A DNA stretch of 64,000 nt from Norana najaformis (GCA_964023275.1 OZ029915.1:20798775-20862774); one strand, 5' to 3'; numbered from the stretch's first letter, positions 25,201-37,585 are shown. Made by a program: numbers and translations. Notes: a model not told the origin generated them from the sequence alone.

Positions 25201-28200
25201 CTTAAAATTAAAAACTTTCGGCGTCCATACCGCAGCGAATTTAGTTGAGACTCTAAGGCCGCTGGAGAGATCAAATAACCAGCTTCGGAGTTGTTCAGAG
25301 GAAGAGGGATTGAAGAATTTTGGGTAGAGTAAAGAAAAACGAACAACTCAGTTTTAGTGAAAGGTTCACAATCGTTTCAGCTTTGCTAGATATCATAGCC
25401 TTCTATGCGTTCAGTTATAAACTGTAATGATTTATTTAACAGGAAGAAAATATAAGACTGCAAGTTAAGGTTGAATCTCAGCATGACAGGTAAGTGAATT
25501 CATTCGTGGGCCTACAACCTACAGATATAAATACCGAAGCGTCCATATTTTCATTCTGGCAACACTGACTCATTTTGAAATGAATCGATGTTGCTAGAAG
25601 ACCTTAGATATGAATCAAAATCATCTGCCATCCGACTTGTCATCCATGGTTACACCCTGTTGTTTTTTAACGGCCTATTCTCTCTTCGCTCAGCATCTTG
25701 TGTAAAGTATGTTGTTCCTGGTAAACACAAGTCTTGTCGTTGGCAGGCGTTCATTTTTCCATTTAGAAAATAAGTCATTGTTGCGAGAGCACCTTAGACA
25801 GGAACTGTTTGGTTATAAAGCCCAGCTCTTTTTCTCTAATTTCTAAATGCCCACTGATATCACTGAAGGCCAGCATATTAATGGCCCCATCGCTGAATTC
25901 GTGAATTCTGCCCGATGAATACTGCTGCCCGTATAATCCACGCAGAGATGACTTATTGCCGTTGCCATGCACCACGTCAAATGCCCACACCCCTTTTTGC
26001 TTTTGAAGAATTCTCTTCTTTTTCGCTGGATGCATGTGTCACAGCAGGTAACCGACGATATGCAGCTATGTCTGATGACATGGAAGGCTTTGTACACCAA
26101 TCAGTTATGACAGTCACATACGCCACTGGACGTTTTAACCTAAGCTGTTATTAATATTTGGAGAATGCTTTTCTGTTGTTGCTTGATCTGCCGCATGGAA
26201 CAGTCTTCCTGGAGGTGCCAGGAATTTCCCATCACTATCTAGATGCTTTAAAGTCGACGCCTAAGACATTTACTTTTCAATATCGTTCTTCAACTGTTTC
26301 ACTCTATGGCCTAACTGTCCCTTTGTAAATGAGAGTACTGTATGTATCGCTTTTGTGAAGTATTTAAAAGACGCTATATTAATTAAAGCCTGAATACATA
26401 CATCGATGCGTATATAGGACCCTAACCCTTATGTTACATTATACTTCCTTGAAATCAGTCTGTGTTCGATCGGTTAGAATCAAAGATTCGCAGAATGTGG
26501 TGGCATCTATGCAGCGAAGGTTGACTGAAGAACAAGAGAAGAGCCGGAAATATGAAGAAAAGATTCTTCGACTGACTTCCAACATCGCAGAATGCGACAG
26601 AGTCTGTAGCCTCGGGGCATTTCATCAAGTCATCTAATTTAACGATGTCTCAAAATCCATTCAGTTTAGCCTAATACACTTTTCTCAAGTGTTTTAAAGT
26701 CCGGTTCTTATCGCATTTGACACAATTTTTACGCATATCCTCCTTAGGCTGTTCTGTGTCTTCTCGGATTTTCCTCTTGGTTTTTGCCCGGCTTCCTTTG
26801 AAATCGACAAGCACACAGACTTTGCTTAGCAGCGACCATCGATTAAAGCAGTAGAAGCTCTCGGATTAGTATTAACTGTTCACTTAATGACGTTACTCCT
26901 CGGGCAGTTATTTATTTAAGCTGAGGGCGAATAATGCATATACTGTTAAAACTATATCTCGCTAATTTATGAATTCAGCTCTAATGCGCGGGTAACTGGG
27001 ATAAGGTACTTTGTCAATACCAACAGTATGCCAATAATAATAATGAGCCGATTGCTCCTGAGTTGAGTTTGAGACATTCTTTGTATCAGGTCAGGTCGAA
27101 CCTTGAGGAGAGGATACGGGAGCAGAGGGAGACGATCGAAGGACTCAAGGACGACGTGAGGTTCGCCCAGAACGGACGGGAGTCGACACTGGACGAACTG
27201 CGCTCAGCTCAAGATATTTGGGCCAACAGACAGACCGAAGTTATGTCCATCAGAATGGCCTTAGAATCGGCCAACAGCGTCAGTGTTTAATTAATTGATC
27301 TGTTAATTAGTATTTAGCGTGCACTTAATTAATTAATTAAGTGCCTTTTCATTTATTTATTTATTTATTCATTTATTTTATTCATATTAGCATTTACATC
27401 GCGCGCTTCAGAAACCTACTGAGTCATCGCATGTATTCTGTCATAGTGAGCTTGACTTAAGGCTTTCCCTGATAGGCAATAAATTGTCCAGTAAGTTTGT
27501 TCACCAAGGGTGGTCCATAGTCAGTGTGGTTTTAATGGTAGCAAATAACTGTGTCCTATAGCTGCTGTAGTTTATCAGGTGGGTTACTGTAAGGTAAGGT
27601 AATTGCCCGTTTCTTACCAACTTCAACATTAGTCCTCAGATGTGTTGTCATGAGGTTGAAGGATATTTCTGCCGAAGCCTAACTTAGGCCTGCAAGACGA
27701 AAGCAATCCAACGAGCTTATAAAAGAATCAGCAATCTAATAGGCCTAACTGAGCCATATCTTCTTATGGGTTAGCCTACGTCACTTGACAACTTACCTGA
27801 GGAGTAGACTAAAGCAGTTTTATGACAAAGTGTTCCTCTTAAATTACATAAAAGTCGAAATTCGGACTGGAAACGGAGCTGCTGGATATGAAAAGACTAG
27901 CGGATAGCAAGTCAAAGAAACTGGAAGATATGCGGAAACAGAATGTGGAGCTGCAGCAGAAACTGTCTTCCGCCAACAAAGCACGAGCCGCAGAAACATC
28001 CAGGCGAGCAGTCCAAGAATCATCCAGCTGTATCAGCTTCGATGGTGAACTTGAAGGCATCGAGCAACGATGGCCATTTGATGCGGCCTACGCAGAAAAG
28101 GTAATAAATATGGCATAAATGAATAAATAATTGATCCCAGTCCAGAGATCAGATGTTCGCTAATGCAATGGTGTTTCGGCTACAACTGATGCTAGACAGA

Positions 28201-31200
28201 ACATCGAAGGTAATGACTGGCAATCAGTCAATATTCACTGCCACAAAAATGAAAAAATTAAGTCACCGTTGCTTCATTACTCGTGTCTGTTTGCGATATA
28301 AGTGTCATTTTCGCCAAACCTTTGCGAGAGGTACACGGAAATTCGATAAGCTTAGCAATATCACTTCCATCCTAACATCGCCTTAATCGTCTCTCCGAAA
28401 CTTTTATGTGGCACATTTATCTGATATTATTTCAGCTGGTGGGCTCTCGAAACTAGTAACCAATCTCAACAGACACAGTCGCTATATAAGACAAAATCAC
28501 CTGTCAGGCTGTTTCTGTGAATTAGTTATCACCGAATCTGCTTAAGAACTTTACATGCTGTAAATCTAAATTGCAATAATAAGAAACAGCAATGACAGTC
28601 ATGATAACAGCAGCAGTAACAATAACAATGGTACCAGCAGCAACAATAATGACAACAATAGCCAACATAATAAAGACGTTTTCTATGTTGTTTTTCGTCG
28701 TTGTCAGTTTGTAAGAGAGGAAGATGTCCGTCGACTGAATGAGGAAAATCTTAGGCTGTTATCTGCTCACGAAGAGGAAAAGAACAAGAACGGAGGACTG
28801 CTCAAGAAACAGTCTCGCAACTCCGACGTGGTATGCTAGCTAACACTTTCAGCAAATGCGACAGTTGCTGCAGCAGTAACCATGACAACAATGACAAAGT
28901 ATAGGCCTATATAGGCCGATATGTATCCCGTTATTTAGGAATGTCTTTGAGACGTTAAATAGGAAGCTCTCAGAGGCGTTAAAACATGGCTAACAACAAC
29001 AACAACAACAACAACAAGTTATTGGTATCTGTAATAACACACAAATAGGTGGAAACTTTTCGAGCTTATATAAAAGTGGATTCACGTTATATGTCGAAGA
29101 GAACAAAGAGGTTAGGTTAAACACCGATAATTATAATTTTACAATCAGACTGGACGTGAATAATGGTCTCCTGGTCAGGTTATATTCCCGAGTGACGCTG
29201 CGGGGGTCAAATAGCACGGATCCAAAGCAAAACGTTCTATGTAAATATCAGTAATTAGATTCATGCTAATTTCATGTTCTGCTTATATGTCATGTTCTGC
29301 GTATAAGTGACATAATCTCGTGATTTGATTTAAGCAGCAGTCGAAGTTTAAACTGTCATTAACTGAAATCAAGGAGGCAGTCAGTAAACTGGACGAAGCC
29401 CAGCACAGGTCAGTTTGTGTACGCCTGTTTATATATAGGCCAGTTCATTAGGGTCATGATGTATTGCGTCGCATCTACTTTCATTATGTAATGTCCTGTA
29501 ACATCTGGCACGATGAACTGTCCTTAGAGGTTTCCTCGGGTGGTTGAAAGGTCCATCGGCTGAAGCGCAAACACGGCTACATGAGTCCAACAGAAGGACA
29601 TCCATTCTTTAACTGTTATACGATAACGAGATGGACAATTTCACAAGATGCAACTGTATCCAAAGCGGTAAAAGGCCGACGCCTATGCAACAGATTACGA
29701 TTGTGACTATGGATTCACTGGAAGCGACTATCGATTGATGCCTCGTGCATTCTGATAACGACTATGTAGAAGTCATTAGGTTAGATATGCTAAGGTTAGG
29801 TTCGGCTGGGTCAGGTCAGGTGAGGTGAGGTTAGGGTGGGTAATGGTAGGTTAGATTATATTTGATTAGATTAGGTCGGATGGACAGGAATGGGTTGGGT
29901 TGGATTGGATGGGATTGGGTCGGATCGGATCAGACCAGATTAGATGTATGTGTGCAAAACCTAGTGTAACGTCGCCGAATGAAAGATACAAACGTAATTT
30001 ATCTGCACTTTGCAAGCGTCCAGAAATCTTCGGCCACGGTAGGCAGATGGTTCAGAGCGACAGCGCAGCAAATGCATAATGCAAGAACACTTTTAGAAAA
30101 GTTATTACCACCGCCTTTGTGTTGTCCATCTAATGGCGTTGTTATCTTCTTCTGCTTCTTGCTGTATCTTTATCAAGGTAGATGTAACACACTTCTCTAA
30201 CTGCTCTTCTATAGGAGCCAATCTGTTTACATGCCTATCTCTATGTTAACCCATCAGCGGATTGATTTCGGGATCCAAAGTCTTTCGCAGTCTATGCTTT
30301 CGTTGGGATTCCTGTGTCTTCCGTTCCAACGACTTCTAGTGCCGTAAATTCAACAACACTTAATTAGTCTTACTTATCCATGAGCAGTGGGCCTATGAGT
30401 CACTCCCAAGCGCAGCCTAGTTGTCGTGTATCATTGTTTATTATGCCTCTTGGACGCTAATTAAGTCGTCTTCGAAACTCGATGCTGACAGCTGCTATCC
30501 TATCTATTGCAATTAATATTTTGAAGCAGTCTTCATTTTGTCTGTTTGCCTTAGCATTCATTCATCCATTTTGTTCACAGAAACCTCAATCTGGCAAAGG
30601 ATGTGACGTCACTAAAAGAACAGCTAAAGAAGGCAAAGAAGAGGATCAAGGTACTATAAGTCTTATCTTAATTAATCTGATACAAACGTGCCTAAGACTG
30701 TTCCTATAATGCAGTCAGATATTCATATAGCACTTTCTTGTGGCATCTGAAAAGGGCAGCTGAACAAGTTTAGCTGGCCCATAGGCCTAATTAGTTTGGA
30801 ACACTGATTCATAATCTCTTATCGAATCTCTTAATTTTGAGTGCCATAAGTAATCTGTATGCTTTGTATTCACGATGACTTAAAGCCATAATCTTTCTGC
30901 ATCTTTTAGCTAACTGTCGTTGATTACCTGAAGGCCTACAATGCTTAAAACTACAACAACACGTCAGCAAAGTTTCAGGATTTTATGTAACAAATGCACA
31001 ATTTTAAAGAAATCCTCTGGACTATAATTCTCACCTGGCCCTACGTTGTTTCGCGCTGCCAAGCATCCTGGTTTGCCGCAGAAAGACTGCGAGGATTTTT
31101 ATTGCATAAAAATTGCAAATTTACACTACTTCGTCTCTTATGTGAAATATCCAGGAACTTGAAGAGTCTGTGTCCAAAGGAAGAAGTAGTTCTGATGGCA

Positions 31201-31463
31201 AAGACGACTCAACTGTTAAACAGGTATATTTAAAAATTTTTATTCATTGATCAGTTGGCCAATCATGCAGTAGTAGTCGCCACATTCATGTCGTTTGACA
31301 AGTTCTTATAAAGCATAATGTAACTGCATATTACATGTTGGCCTAGACCGCTGGAATACGACATAGAGCATAACGAGTTGTACAAATATTGATATCCTTA
31401 TTTTTACATGAGTCAGAAATGACTTAAAACAATTCCAAAGGATAATAAAATGTTTTGAATTGA

Positions 31464-31495
<32 letters not shown>

Positions 31496-34060
31496 TTGGT
31501 GGTGTTGATGTCAGTGTGTATTAGGATGCTAGTGAGTATAATGATGAGAAGGATGAAAGATCACCCTCATACTCCATTTAAACTCATTGCCATTCTGATT
31601 CACTTACTCTGTTCTAAGTCTCTTCTAACCTCCGCATCTGCTGTTCAGTATATTCACTGCAACCTTCAAGTCATGTCTCATTTCTCCGCATTCTTTCAAT
31701 TTTTCTAGCGCCAGTCTGCTACAGTAGCCTATAATTCAGATAATATTGCCCAACGTGACATTGATTTGTTTGTTTAGTTGGAGAATCTGTGTCATTCTTA
31801 TCAGAAGGCATTATCCGCCGAGATCGAAGCCAAACTGAAAACCGAGAAAGAACTAAGCAACTACAAAGTAAGCAACAGCTAAGGATGTCTTAATCAGTCG
31901 TAGCAAAACGTAGGCTTACCCAAGAAAATATCCTAATTGTTTGCTAGAAAGTAGATATATATGTACTGAGATTTGCTTTGAATCTAAAACTGAAACTATT
32001 GTTGTTTACGATATTAAAGAGCATGACTTTGTTTATGATCGTTGTTCCTCGTGTTCAACGCCTGTCTGACCAAACTCTGAACTCGTCTTCAGTCAACCGT
32101 GAACGAGAATTCTTTGGTTTTGGTTCTGTGTGCGAGAGTCTGGTGATTCTTGATGATTGAGACTTTAATGCCATTCGAACATCATTTGCCTGCAGATAAA
32201 CGTTTTTGGTTTATTAATTGTTTGGCACTTATTACGCAACCAATGCCAATTAAACTGAATCCCAGGCTCCAGACAAGTCTTCGCAAACAACTGTAACATC
32301 ATTTAGGTTTTCGTTGACAGCTGTCGAAAAGTTATCTTAGAATGCGCTATATAAATATCCAGGCACTTGCATTCTGCTGTTGTTGTTATTTCTTTTTGTC
32401 GAGTAAGGAGACGAAGAAGAAGAAGGAGGAGGAAGAATACAGGATGAAGAAGAGGAGGAGGAGAAGGAGGAGGAGAAGGAGAAGAAGAAGAAGAAAGAGA
32501 AGAAGAAGAAGACGAAGAAGACGAAGATAACGACGACGACTACGACGACGACGACGATGATGATGACAGCGACGATGATGATGATGTTTACGATGATGAT
32601 GATGATGTTTATGTTAGTGCTTGGTATTTTGCTGCAGAATAGCGTTCAGAAAGTCTACGTTCAGAAGGCAGAAATGGAAGCCGTGGTATCCAAGGTGAAG
32701 GCCTTTAGTCAGGCCGAGGTCAGCGCCAGAATGGAGGAAGTGTCAGCTTATCTCAAGGAGCAGATGAGAGCAAGGGAGACCCTCGAAAGACTTCGTAGCT
32801 GCAATGAACTCGAAATCAGAAAGTGTCATGAACAGGAAAGAGAAGAATTGCAGGTAAGTTCACCTGCGCCATTTTCCTACACGAATGCTTTGGGAGGATT
32901 TCAATTAGTGGGAATGGTAGGCCTAATTTGTAAAGAGAACAGTAAGTGGTTAATTTCTATTTATGGAAAATTTGGCCCTCGAGTGTCAGGTTACAAAATA
33001 TCCGACTACCGATTTCAAATATGCTACATGAAGCCTAGGTGTTTTGTTTTTCACTTCACGCATACGAATATAGGTTTATTTCGTAACCGTAATCGTAAAC
33101 TCCAAATTTCTAAAGAGCTACTTAAAAGCTAATCGCTGGTAACCAGTTGTTTTCACGAACGTTGCGTCAAGTCAGTGGGGTTCTCCAAAGAACCAAGTCC
33201 GGTTGCCAGAAGACCAGAGAGAAAAGGGGAAAAGAGCTGTTATGATGTGTTGTGTTTAACTGAGAGAAATGGGAAGACAGCGGATTGGATGGATCAGGGT
33301 GGGATTTTTTGAAAAAAATGAGACTTATTTATACCTTAAAATGTCTAAGCTAAGCTTATGCATATATAGTGCATATAGTTTATATATGTGCATTTGCTAC
33401 CAGTGCGAGCTGTCAAGAATGCGAAAGTCGAACGTCGAACTGATTTCCGAGAAAGCATCCTTGGAACTAGAACTGATGAAGTACCAGAGGCTGGGAGGAA
33501 GAGAAACCAAGGATGCTCAGGCACCGTCACGGAGGACGATGCCCGCCATCTGCGACAGAACGAAGTAGGCATAAACCGAACTTCTATATGTTTACAAAGA
33601 TTAGATTGGCTTATTATAGATAACGCCACGAGCGGGAGGAAAGGAGGGAGAAAGCATGGACTAATAATCTTTATGTAATCTCAGCCTAGACACTTGATCT
33701 GTAATATGCCTTCCGCAATGGGAATGTTGATGTCAGATCCGTTGCATCTGAAGCAGTTTGAGCAATCTGATTGCGTCTTTCAGATCGGATCAAACGGACG
33801 ATGGTTTCGGTAGCTGCAAAGCCAAAGAAGACGGTGACGCAGCAGACAGTCGTCTGCGTCAGAGAGCAGAAGGAGGAAGCAGCAGCAGAGGAGGAGGTGT
33901 GTCAGCAGAAGGAGAAGGCTGCAGCAGCAGCAGCAGAGGAGGAGAAGGAGGAGTGAGCTCAGGTCTTCTTCGTTTAGCGACGTGTGACGCATTCGCGCAC
34001 AAAGTTCTTTTTGATCTCGACAGAAGCATCGCCAAGCATCTCGAGAAACGTAAATTCTAA
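17780..34060 (+). CDS. ANKRD26-like: ANKRD26/CCDC144-like coiled-coil protein, 19 exons
   Basis: Exons: 17780-17878, 20138-20242, 21149-21283, 22070-22149, 22489-22573, 23374-23430, 23950-24069, 25443-25489, 26478-26601, 27090-27278, 27855-28100, 28708-28830, 29341-29408, 30581-30650, 31155-31223, 31778-31867, 32638-32853, 33404-33564, 33784-34060. The total is 2361 nt, 786 aa plus stop, and all 18 junctions are phase-consistent. The product is almost wholly coiled coil. Residues about 60-140 ([31 protein letters not shown]) align with the CCDC144C-type region of ANKRD26. Residues about 600-690 ([24 protein letters not shown]) align with its DUF3496 region. Vertebrate ANKRD26 sits at distal appendages and the basal body; that role is inferred only. 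No ankyrin repeats are encoded here. Weak points: exons 3 and 5 end in GC donors, exon 9 ends at a poor donor (GTCTGT), and exon 13 may start one CAG earlier. Confidence 0.8.
17935..18525 (-). mobile_element. 5'-truncated LINE, C-terminal domain of an endonuclease-reverse transcriptase
   Basis: Minus-strand reading gives [64 protein letters not shown] and [12 protein letters not shown] in the order typical of the C-terminal domain of many invertebrate endonuclease-reverse transcriptases. It is nearly intact over about 190 residues with one or two frameshifts, so younger than the other LINE pieces. It lies in intron 1 of the ANKRD26-like gene, opposite to its transcription, and is of a different clade from the CR1/L2-like fragments. 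Confidence 0.85.
18885..19012 (+). mobile_element. SINE/LINE 3'-end fragment (GCGCCTGAAGACTGTA family)
   Basis: It contains GCGCCTGAAGACTGTA, GGAAGCGCCTCTGACGAGG, GGCGCTTTACAAA and a tail TTTACGATTACGATTAC. Its relative is inverted at 16372-16530. The block GCGCCTCCGATGAGC...GGCGCTAT at 21018-21092 is a shorter relative. Confidence 0.6.
19183..19291. repeat. (CT)n microsatellite, about 109 bp
   Basis: Nearly pure CT dinucleotides with one interruption (CCATCT) near 19201. It lies in intron 1 of the ANKRD26-like gene. Confidence 0.97.
21018..21092 (+). mobile_element. short SINE/LINE tail fragment
   Basis: GAGCGCCTCCGATGAGC is followed by GGCGCTATTTATG and a TTTACGATTATAATTAC tail, matching the 3' end of the 18885-19012 copy. 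It lies 57 bases upstream of exon 3 of the ANKRD26-like gene. Confidence 0.5.
22749..22953. repeat. 34-bp minisatellite, 6 copies
   Basis: The copies start at 22749, 22783, 22817, 22851, 22886 and 22920. The unit begins CCTGATCAGCGACTAGC and ends CTTCTTAATTTA, with one to three differences per copy and one single-base insertion in copy 4. It lies in intron 5 of the ANKRD26-like gene, starting 176 bases after the GC donor. Direct repeats without spacers rule out a CRISPR array. Confidence 0.95.
23075..23203 (+). mobile_element. LINE 3'-end fragment (family A)
   Basis: It shares acctggaaccgaaccc, gattttgttttgactgagc, gaataagctggtcccc and a terminal GATTACAATTACGATT with 5830-6575 and 53525-53872. 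It lacks the coding part, so it is strongly 5' truncated. Confidence 0.75.
24990..25052. repeat. (ATAC)n-rich microsatellite
   Basis: A run of ATAC/ATAT tetramers, including six pure ATAC units near 25029-25050, in intron 7 of the ANKRD26-like gene. Confidence 0.85.
28986..29018. repeat. (AAC)n microsatellite
   Basis: About nine AAC triplets in intron 12 of the ANKRD26-like gene. Confidence 0.85.
29775..29946. repeat. degenerate G-rich GGTTAGG/GGATTGG tract
   Basis: Successive variants of GGTTAGGTT, GGTCAGG, GGTGAGG, GGTTGGGTTGG and GGATTGGG run on one strand for about 170 bases with almost no long C runs. It resembles decayed telomere-like or G-rich minisatellite DNA. It lies in intron 13 of the ANKRD26-like gene. 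Confidence 0.6.
32408..32614. repeat. purine-rich triplet array (GAA/GGA then GAC/GAT)
   Basis: Runs of GAAGAA, GGAGGA, GACGAC and GATGAT fill about 200 bases ending 24 bases before exon 17 of the ANKRD26-like gene. It makes a long Arg/Lys- or Asp-coding open frame that is an artefact. Confidence 0.95.
32638..34060 (+). CDS. C-terminal (DUF3496-like) exons of the ANKRD26-like gene
   Basis: Exon 17 (32638-32853) gives a 72-aa helix containing [19 protein letters not shown]. Exon 18 (33404-33564) continues as [20 protein letters not shown]. Exon 19 (33784-34060) has a Gly/Ser-rich middle encoded by GCA/GGA triplets and ends [17 protein letters not shown], which resembles the short helix closing ANKRD26-family proteins and fixes the frame. 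A second frame of exon 19 is also open for about 60 codons (Glu/Ala-rich), but it does not fit the splice phase. Confidence 0.72.
33085..33305 (-). mobile_element. LINE 3'-end fragment (family B)
   Basis: The inverted partner of 17265-17492. The minus strand reads CCTGATCCATCCAATCCGC, a tctctggtcttctggcaacc block, and ends TTTACGATTACGGTTACG. It lies between exons 17 and 18 of the ANKRD26-like gene. Confidence 0.7.
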
Positions 34061-34118
34061 TATAATTATTATCTTTTCTATTTCAGTATCTATGTTGTCT
34101 GTCTAGAATCTAAAAAGC

Positions 34119-34124
34119 AATAAA
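34119..34124 (+). terminator. polyadenylation signal of the ANKRD26-like gene
   Basis: AATAAA stands 58 nt after the stop codon, at the expected distance for a short 3' UTR. Confidence 0.55.
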
Positions 34125-34735
34125 GCAGCGTATCAACGATTAGACATTAGCTAGATTTAGTCTGGAAACAATCGCCAGCTGCCTGTGTTCAAGTAGCACC
34201 ATGAACAAGAGTGCAGTCACGTGATCTGAGCCGATATGACGCAAACTTACTTTGCTCAGTGCGTTGGTTGTGATTTGCCGTTGTATGAGTTTTGCGTCTA
34301 CTCTCACCGGTCGGTAAACATTAGTGAAATCTACGGGGAAATGGTCAGGACTTTACTGTTATTCCTTTAACTATAAGGGCCAAAAGTAAATGCGTTATGC
34401 AGAATATGGGTACTACACTTTTCACTTATTTAATTGAAATAAATTATTACAAACTGGGCTTTTAGTAGAACCCAAATTATTGCCTTCTAAATTTGCTCCA
34501 TTAATTATTATCAGTTCCTGACGATAGCTAGGCCCCTAACCTAAACTGTTAACCTCTAAACTTGCTCAATCAAGTGCAAGATCATCTTTTAATCTTTTTA
34601 TAGAAACGCAGCCGAATACATTCAAAACTTTAACAAGCTTACCTGATCTCATCCAATGCAGCACGCTATAAGCTCGTTATACGGACGTAACATAGATAGG
34701 CCTGAATTTTGATCTAACATATGAATCACCCTGTA

Positions 34736-34808
34736 GTCTCTCTTTATCTCTCTCTCTCTCTCTGGCTCCCTCTCACTCGCTCTCTCTTTCTCTCTGTGTG
34801 TGTCTGCG
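34736..34808. repeat. (TC)n/(GT)n microsatellite
   Basis: CT-rich dinucleotides turning into GTGTGTG just before the possible exon at 34815. Confidence 0.85.
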
Positions 34809-34814
34809 TTTTAG

Positions 34815-34946
34815 CTGGTCAGCTGGAGTCAACGACCGGAACGACAGGAAGCTGTGGCCACTGATGCAAGACTTCTGGCAAAAACCAAGAGTGAAAATTC
34901 CGCCTCTGTAGTTGTGACTTTGTACGTGGCTTCAGTTTTAAGCTAA
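34815..34946 (+). CDS. possible extra 3' exon, 43 codons
   Basis: After a CT- and GT-rich stretch and GCGTTTTAG, a frame of 43 codons opens with LVSWSQRPERQEAVATDARL and ends at TAA 34944-34946. It could be an alternative terminal exon of the ANKRD26-like gene, spliced from an upstream donor that skips or cuts exon 19. There is no homology support. Confidence 0.2.
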   Translation: MVSWSQRPERQEAVATDARLLAKTKSENSASVVVTLYVASVLS

Positions 34947-35945
34947 TTAACATAGTTTGTGCGTAGAAGAATGCTCTTAAATTAAATTACGTTTATAGTG
35001 TATATTATATACATAATATATAATAATTTTGCAATAAAAAGTATGAGCTTACATGCCTTACAGTGTATAATCATCCTCATGTGATCTTATATCGGTACAT
35101 GCGTGCTCCCACGGCTGGAGTATCAGGTCACTATCCATCTCGAAATTTTATTGCCAGAGTCTAACTGCTACAGGGTCTAACTCTAGGCTACGTCAACATA
35201 AATATTGTAGGCTAGTTATGGATCCTATTTGCATGTGTATATATATATAAGCCACAACATGGACATACATGCAGTAGCCAGTTATGGGCTATAAAGAGAC
35301 CTAAGATTAAGAACAGATCTCTGAACTGCGCGGGTCAACTGAGTTCAAAAACACGTGAACACATATTACAGACAAGAAATGCGTTGTAGGCATGCACGAA
35401 TTGATTAGCCACAGATTTCGGTTTCATATCGAAAACAGCACTCGGGTCATTTCCAGTACTTGAGCAAAGTTTTGACTTGGTGGGTCAGTTAATTGTCAGG
35501 TTTAATGTATGCATGTAAAACTGCAGGCCCTTTTTATTTGCATACCTGTCAGAAGTTATAACTGTTGCCCTCGTAAGTTCAAAATACCATCAGCTGTACT
35601 TAGAGGTTCAGTAGAGGGCAAACTGAAGCAGGGTGTCAAATGTCGGGGCGCTGACATTGCCGTTCATTCTTCATGCAAACGAACCCTAAAAACAACGCCT
35701 CATTCAGTGGACTTTGCATTCTGCTTATCTAACCTAAAATGGACATCCTCAACAGGCGGGTGGGCGACGAAATTTTTGCAATTCTAATTCTGAAATCTTG
35801 GTATTTTGTGAGACAGAATTTCAGACATTAATAAATCAACCATGTCCACGGATGATATTCAGTTTGTCAAAACACCTCGGCTCGAATCCAGGTGCATCTG
35901 CTGACTGAAACTCAGAAGCTCTTCTGAATAGATAGCTTGAAGGCA

Positions 35946-37551
35946 GTGTTTTATGCGTTACTGCGTTACCGGTAACGCGTTACTGTAACTAACTAATCTT
36001 GGTAAATATTCTTGTTGCTAATCTCTGTTAAAAAAATTAACGAGCAGCAGTAGCCGGTTACTTTTACGAGGTAACGGTAATGAAAAATTATTTACTTTGA
36101 AATCATGAAATTTTGACTTAGTTGGCGTCAAGTAGATCGATAGATGGCGCTTTCAGTGTGAAACTTCAAGTAATAAAATGCTTTCGACATTTGGCACATG
36201 GAAGCACTCTTCGAATTCCTGAGCCAAACTGACAGGAATGTTTTGGTAAAATGCAAACTTTGTTTGCCTTTGCCGAATGTTCTAACTACGGCAATTAACA
36301 GCACATCGGAATTGAAAACGCATGTTGTACTTCTGACATTCGCTAACCTGTTTAAATATAATTATTTTCTCAGGGCTGTATTGTACAAAAGCATAAAATT
36401 TAGTTTTCTATTAAATTTCACGGGAATTGCATTGGTTCAGTCTTACAAATTACGTTGTATTTTAAATTAAGCTCTATTACAGATGACTGACACTGACCCA
36501 ATATTTATTCGCCAGGCGGCGTTTTGCGCTAGGTTTTTGTAAGGAAAATGGCGACTAACTTATACGAAGTACTTTAGGTAGACCTAATTCTCTATTTTAA
36601 CGGCTTTTATTATCGGCTGAACTTTATAATTTTTATTTAATTGTTTTCTCACCAACAAGTCATTAACAGAGCCGGTGTTCTTACTTAGAAGTCACTGACT
36701 CCTTAATAAAATTCTTAGCAAAAATTTTTTAGAGCAAATAAAAGTTGACTTAAGTAATCAGATTCAAAATTTGATTCTGTGACATTAAAATTTTGCATGT
36801 GCTTTGTTAAGTCAAGCTACTGAAGACCTGCATATAGTCATCCAGTGTGTAGTGTTGTCAAGAGTACCGGACCAAAGTACTTAAATAAAAGTAAAAATAA
36901 TTATGACTTTAAGTTCTTACGTAAAGCACTCATAAGCGATTTTACTCAAGTAAAAGAAAAATGTATTCTTCCAAATAATACTTTAAAGGTAAAAGTACCG
37001 AGTGTATGGCGCATTCGCATGTGTAAAAATAGGCCTACTCGTTTATTGGTTCAATAATAGAAGCAAAATGCAATCCGGTACTTTGAACAACATCATACGT
37101 ACTCACACCTAATATATGATGACCTCTGAGTTATCACCCAGTTTGAGGAAATACTACCTAAGTTGACTGAACATGGTGGACCTGGTATTTGGACCATGAC
37201 CCAGGGGCAAAAGGCAGATGCGTTAGCTGTTAGACCGCCTTGTCAACTCACCCATCACCGTTCTCCCTCAGATATATAGGCCAACAGTATGTAGCATGCC
37301 TCACTATACGGAAATCTAAATAATTATATCTCCAAGGACTCATTCATTGTCTCATCTTTCTTCCCGTGTCACGTGTCTCCTTCTATCTTTCGTTCAGAGC
37401 ATTTATATAACGCCCCTTTATAGTTATGTGCCCAGAGGCACTACAACGGTGTATGTTCCTTTACCGGTCAACTGCTTCTCTGTGTAATAGGTTAGGGGTC
37501 AAAAGGTGAAACTGAACTTCAGAAATTAATGCTGGTGGATTCAATAAATAT

Positions 37552-37585
<34 letters not shown>

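Noticed and set aside
32342..32530. Arg-rich frame
   Set aside because: Translation of a purine triplet array.
33771..33956. Glu/Ala-rich alternate frame in the last ANKRD26-like exon
   Set aside because: Does not fit the phase-2 junction, and the other frame ends with a family-like helix.
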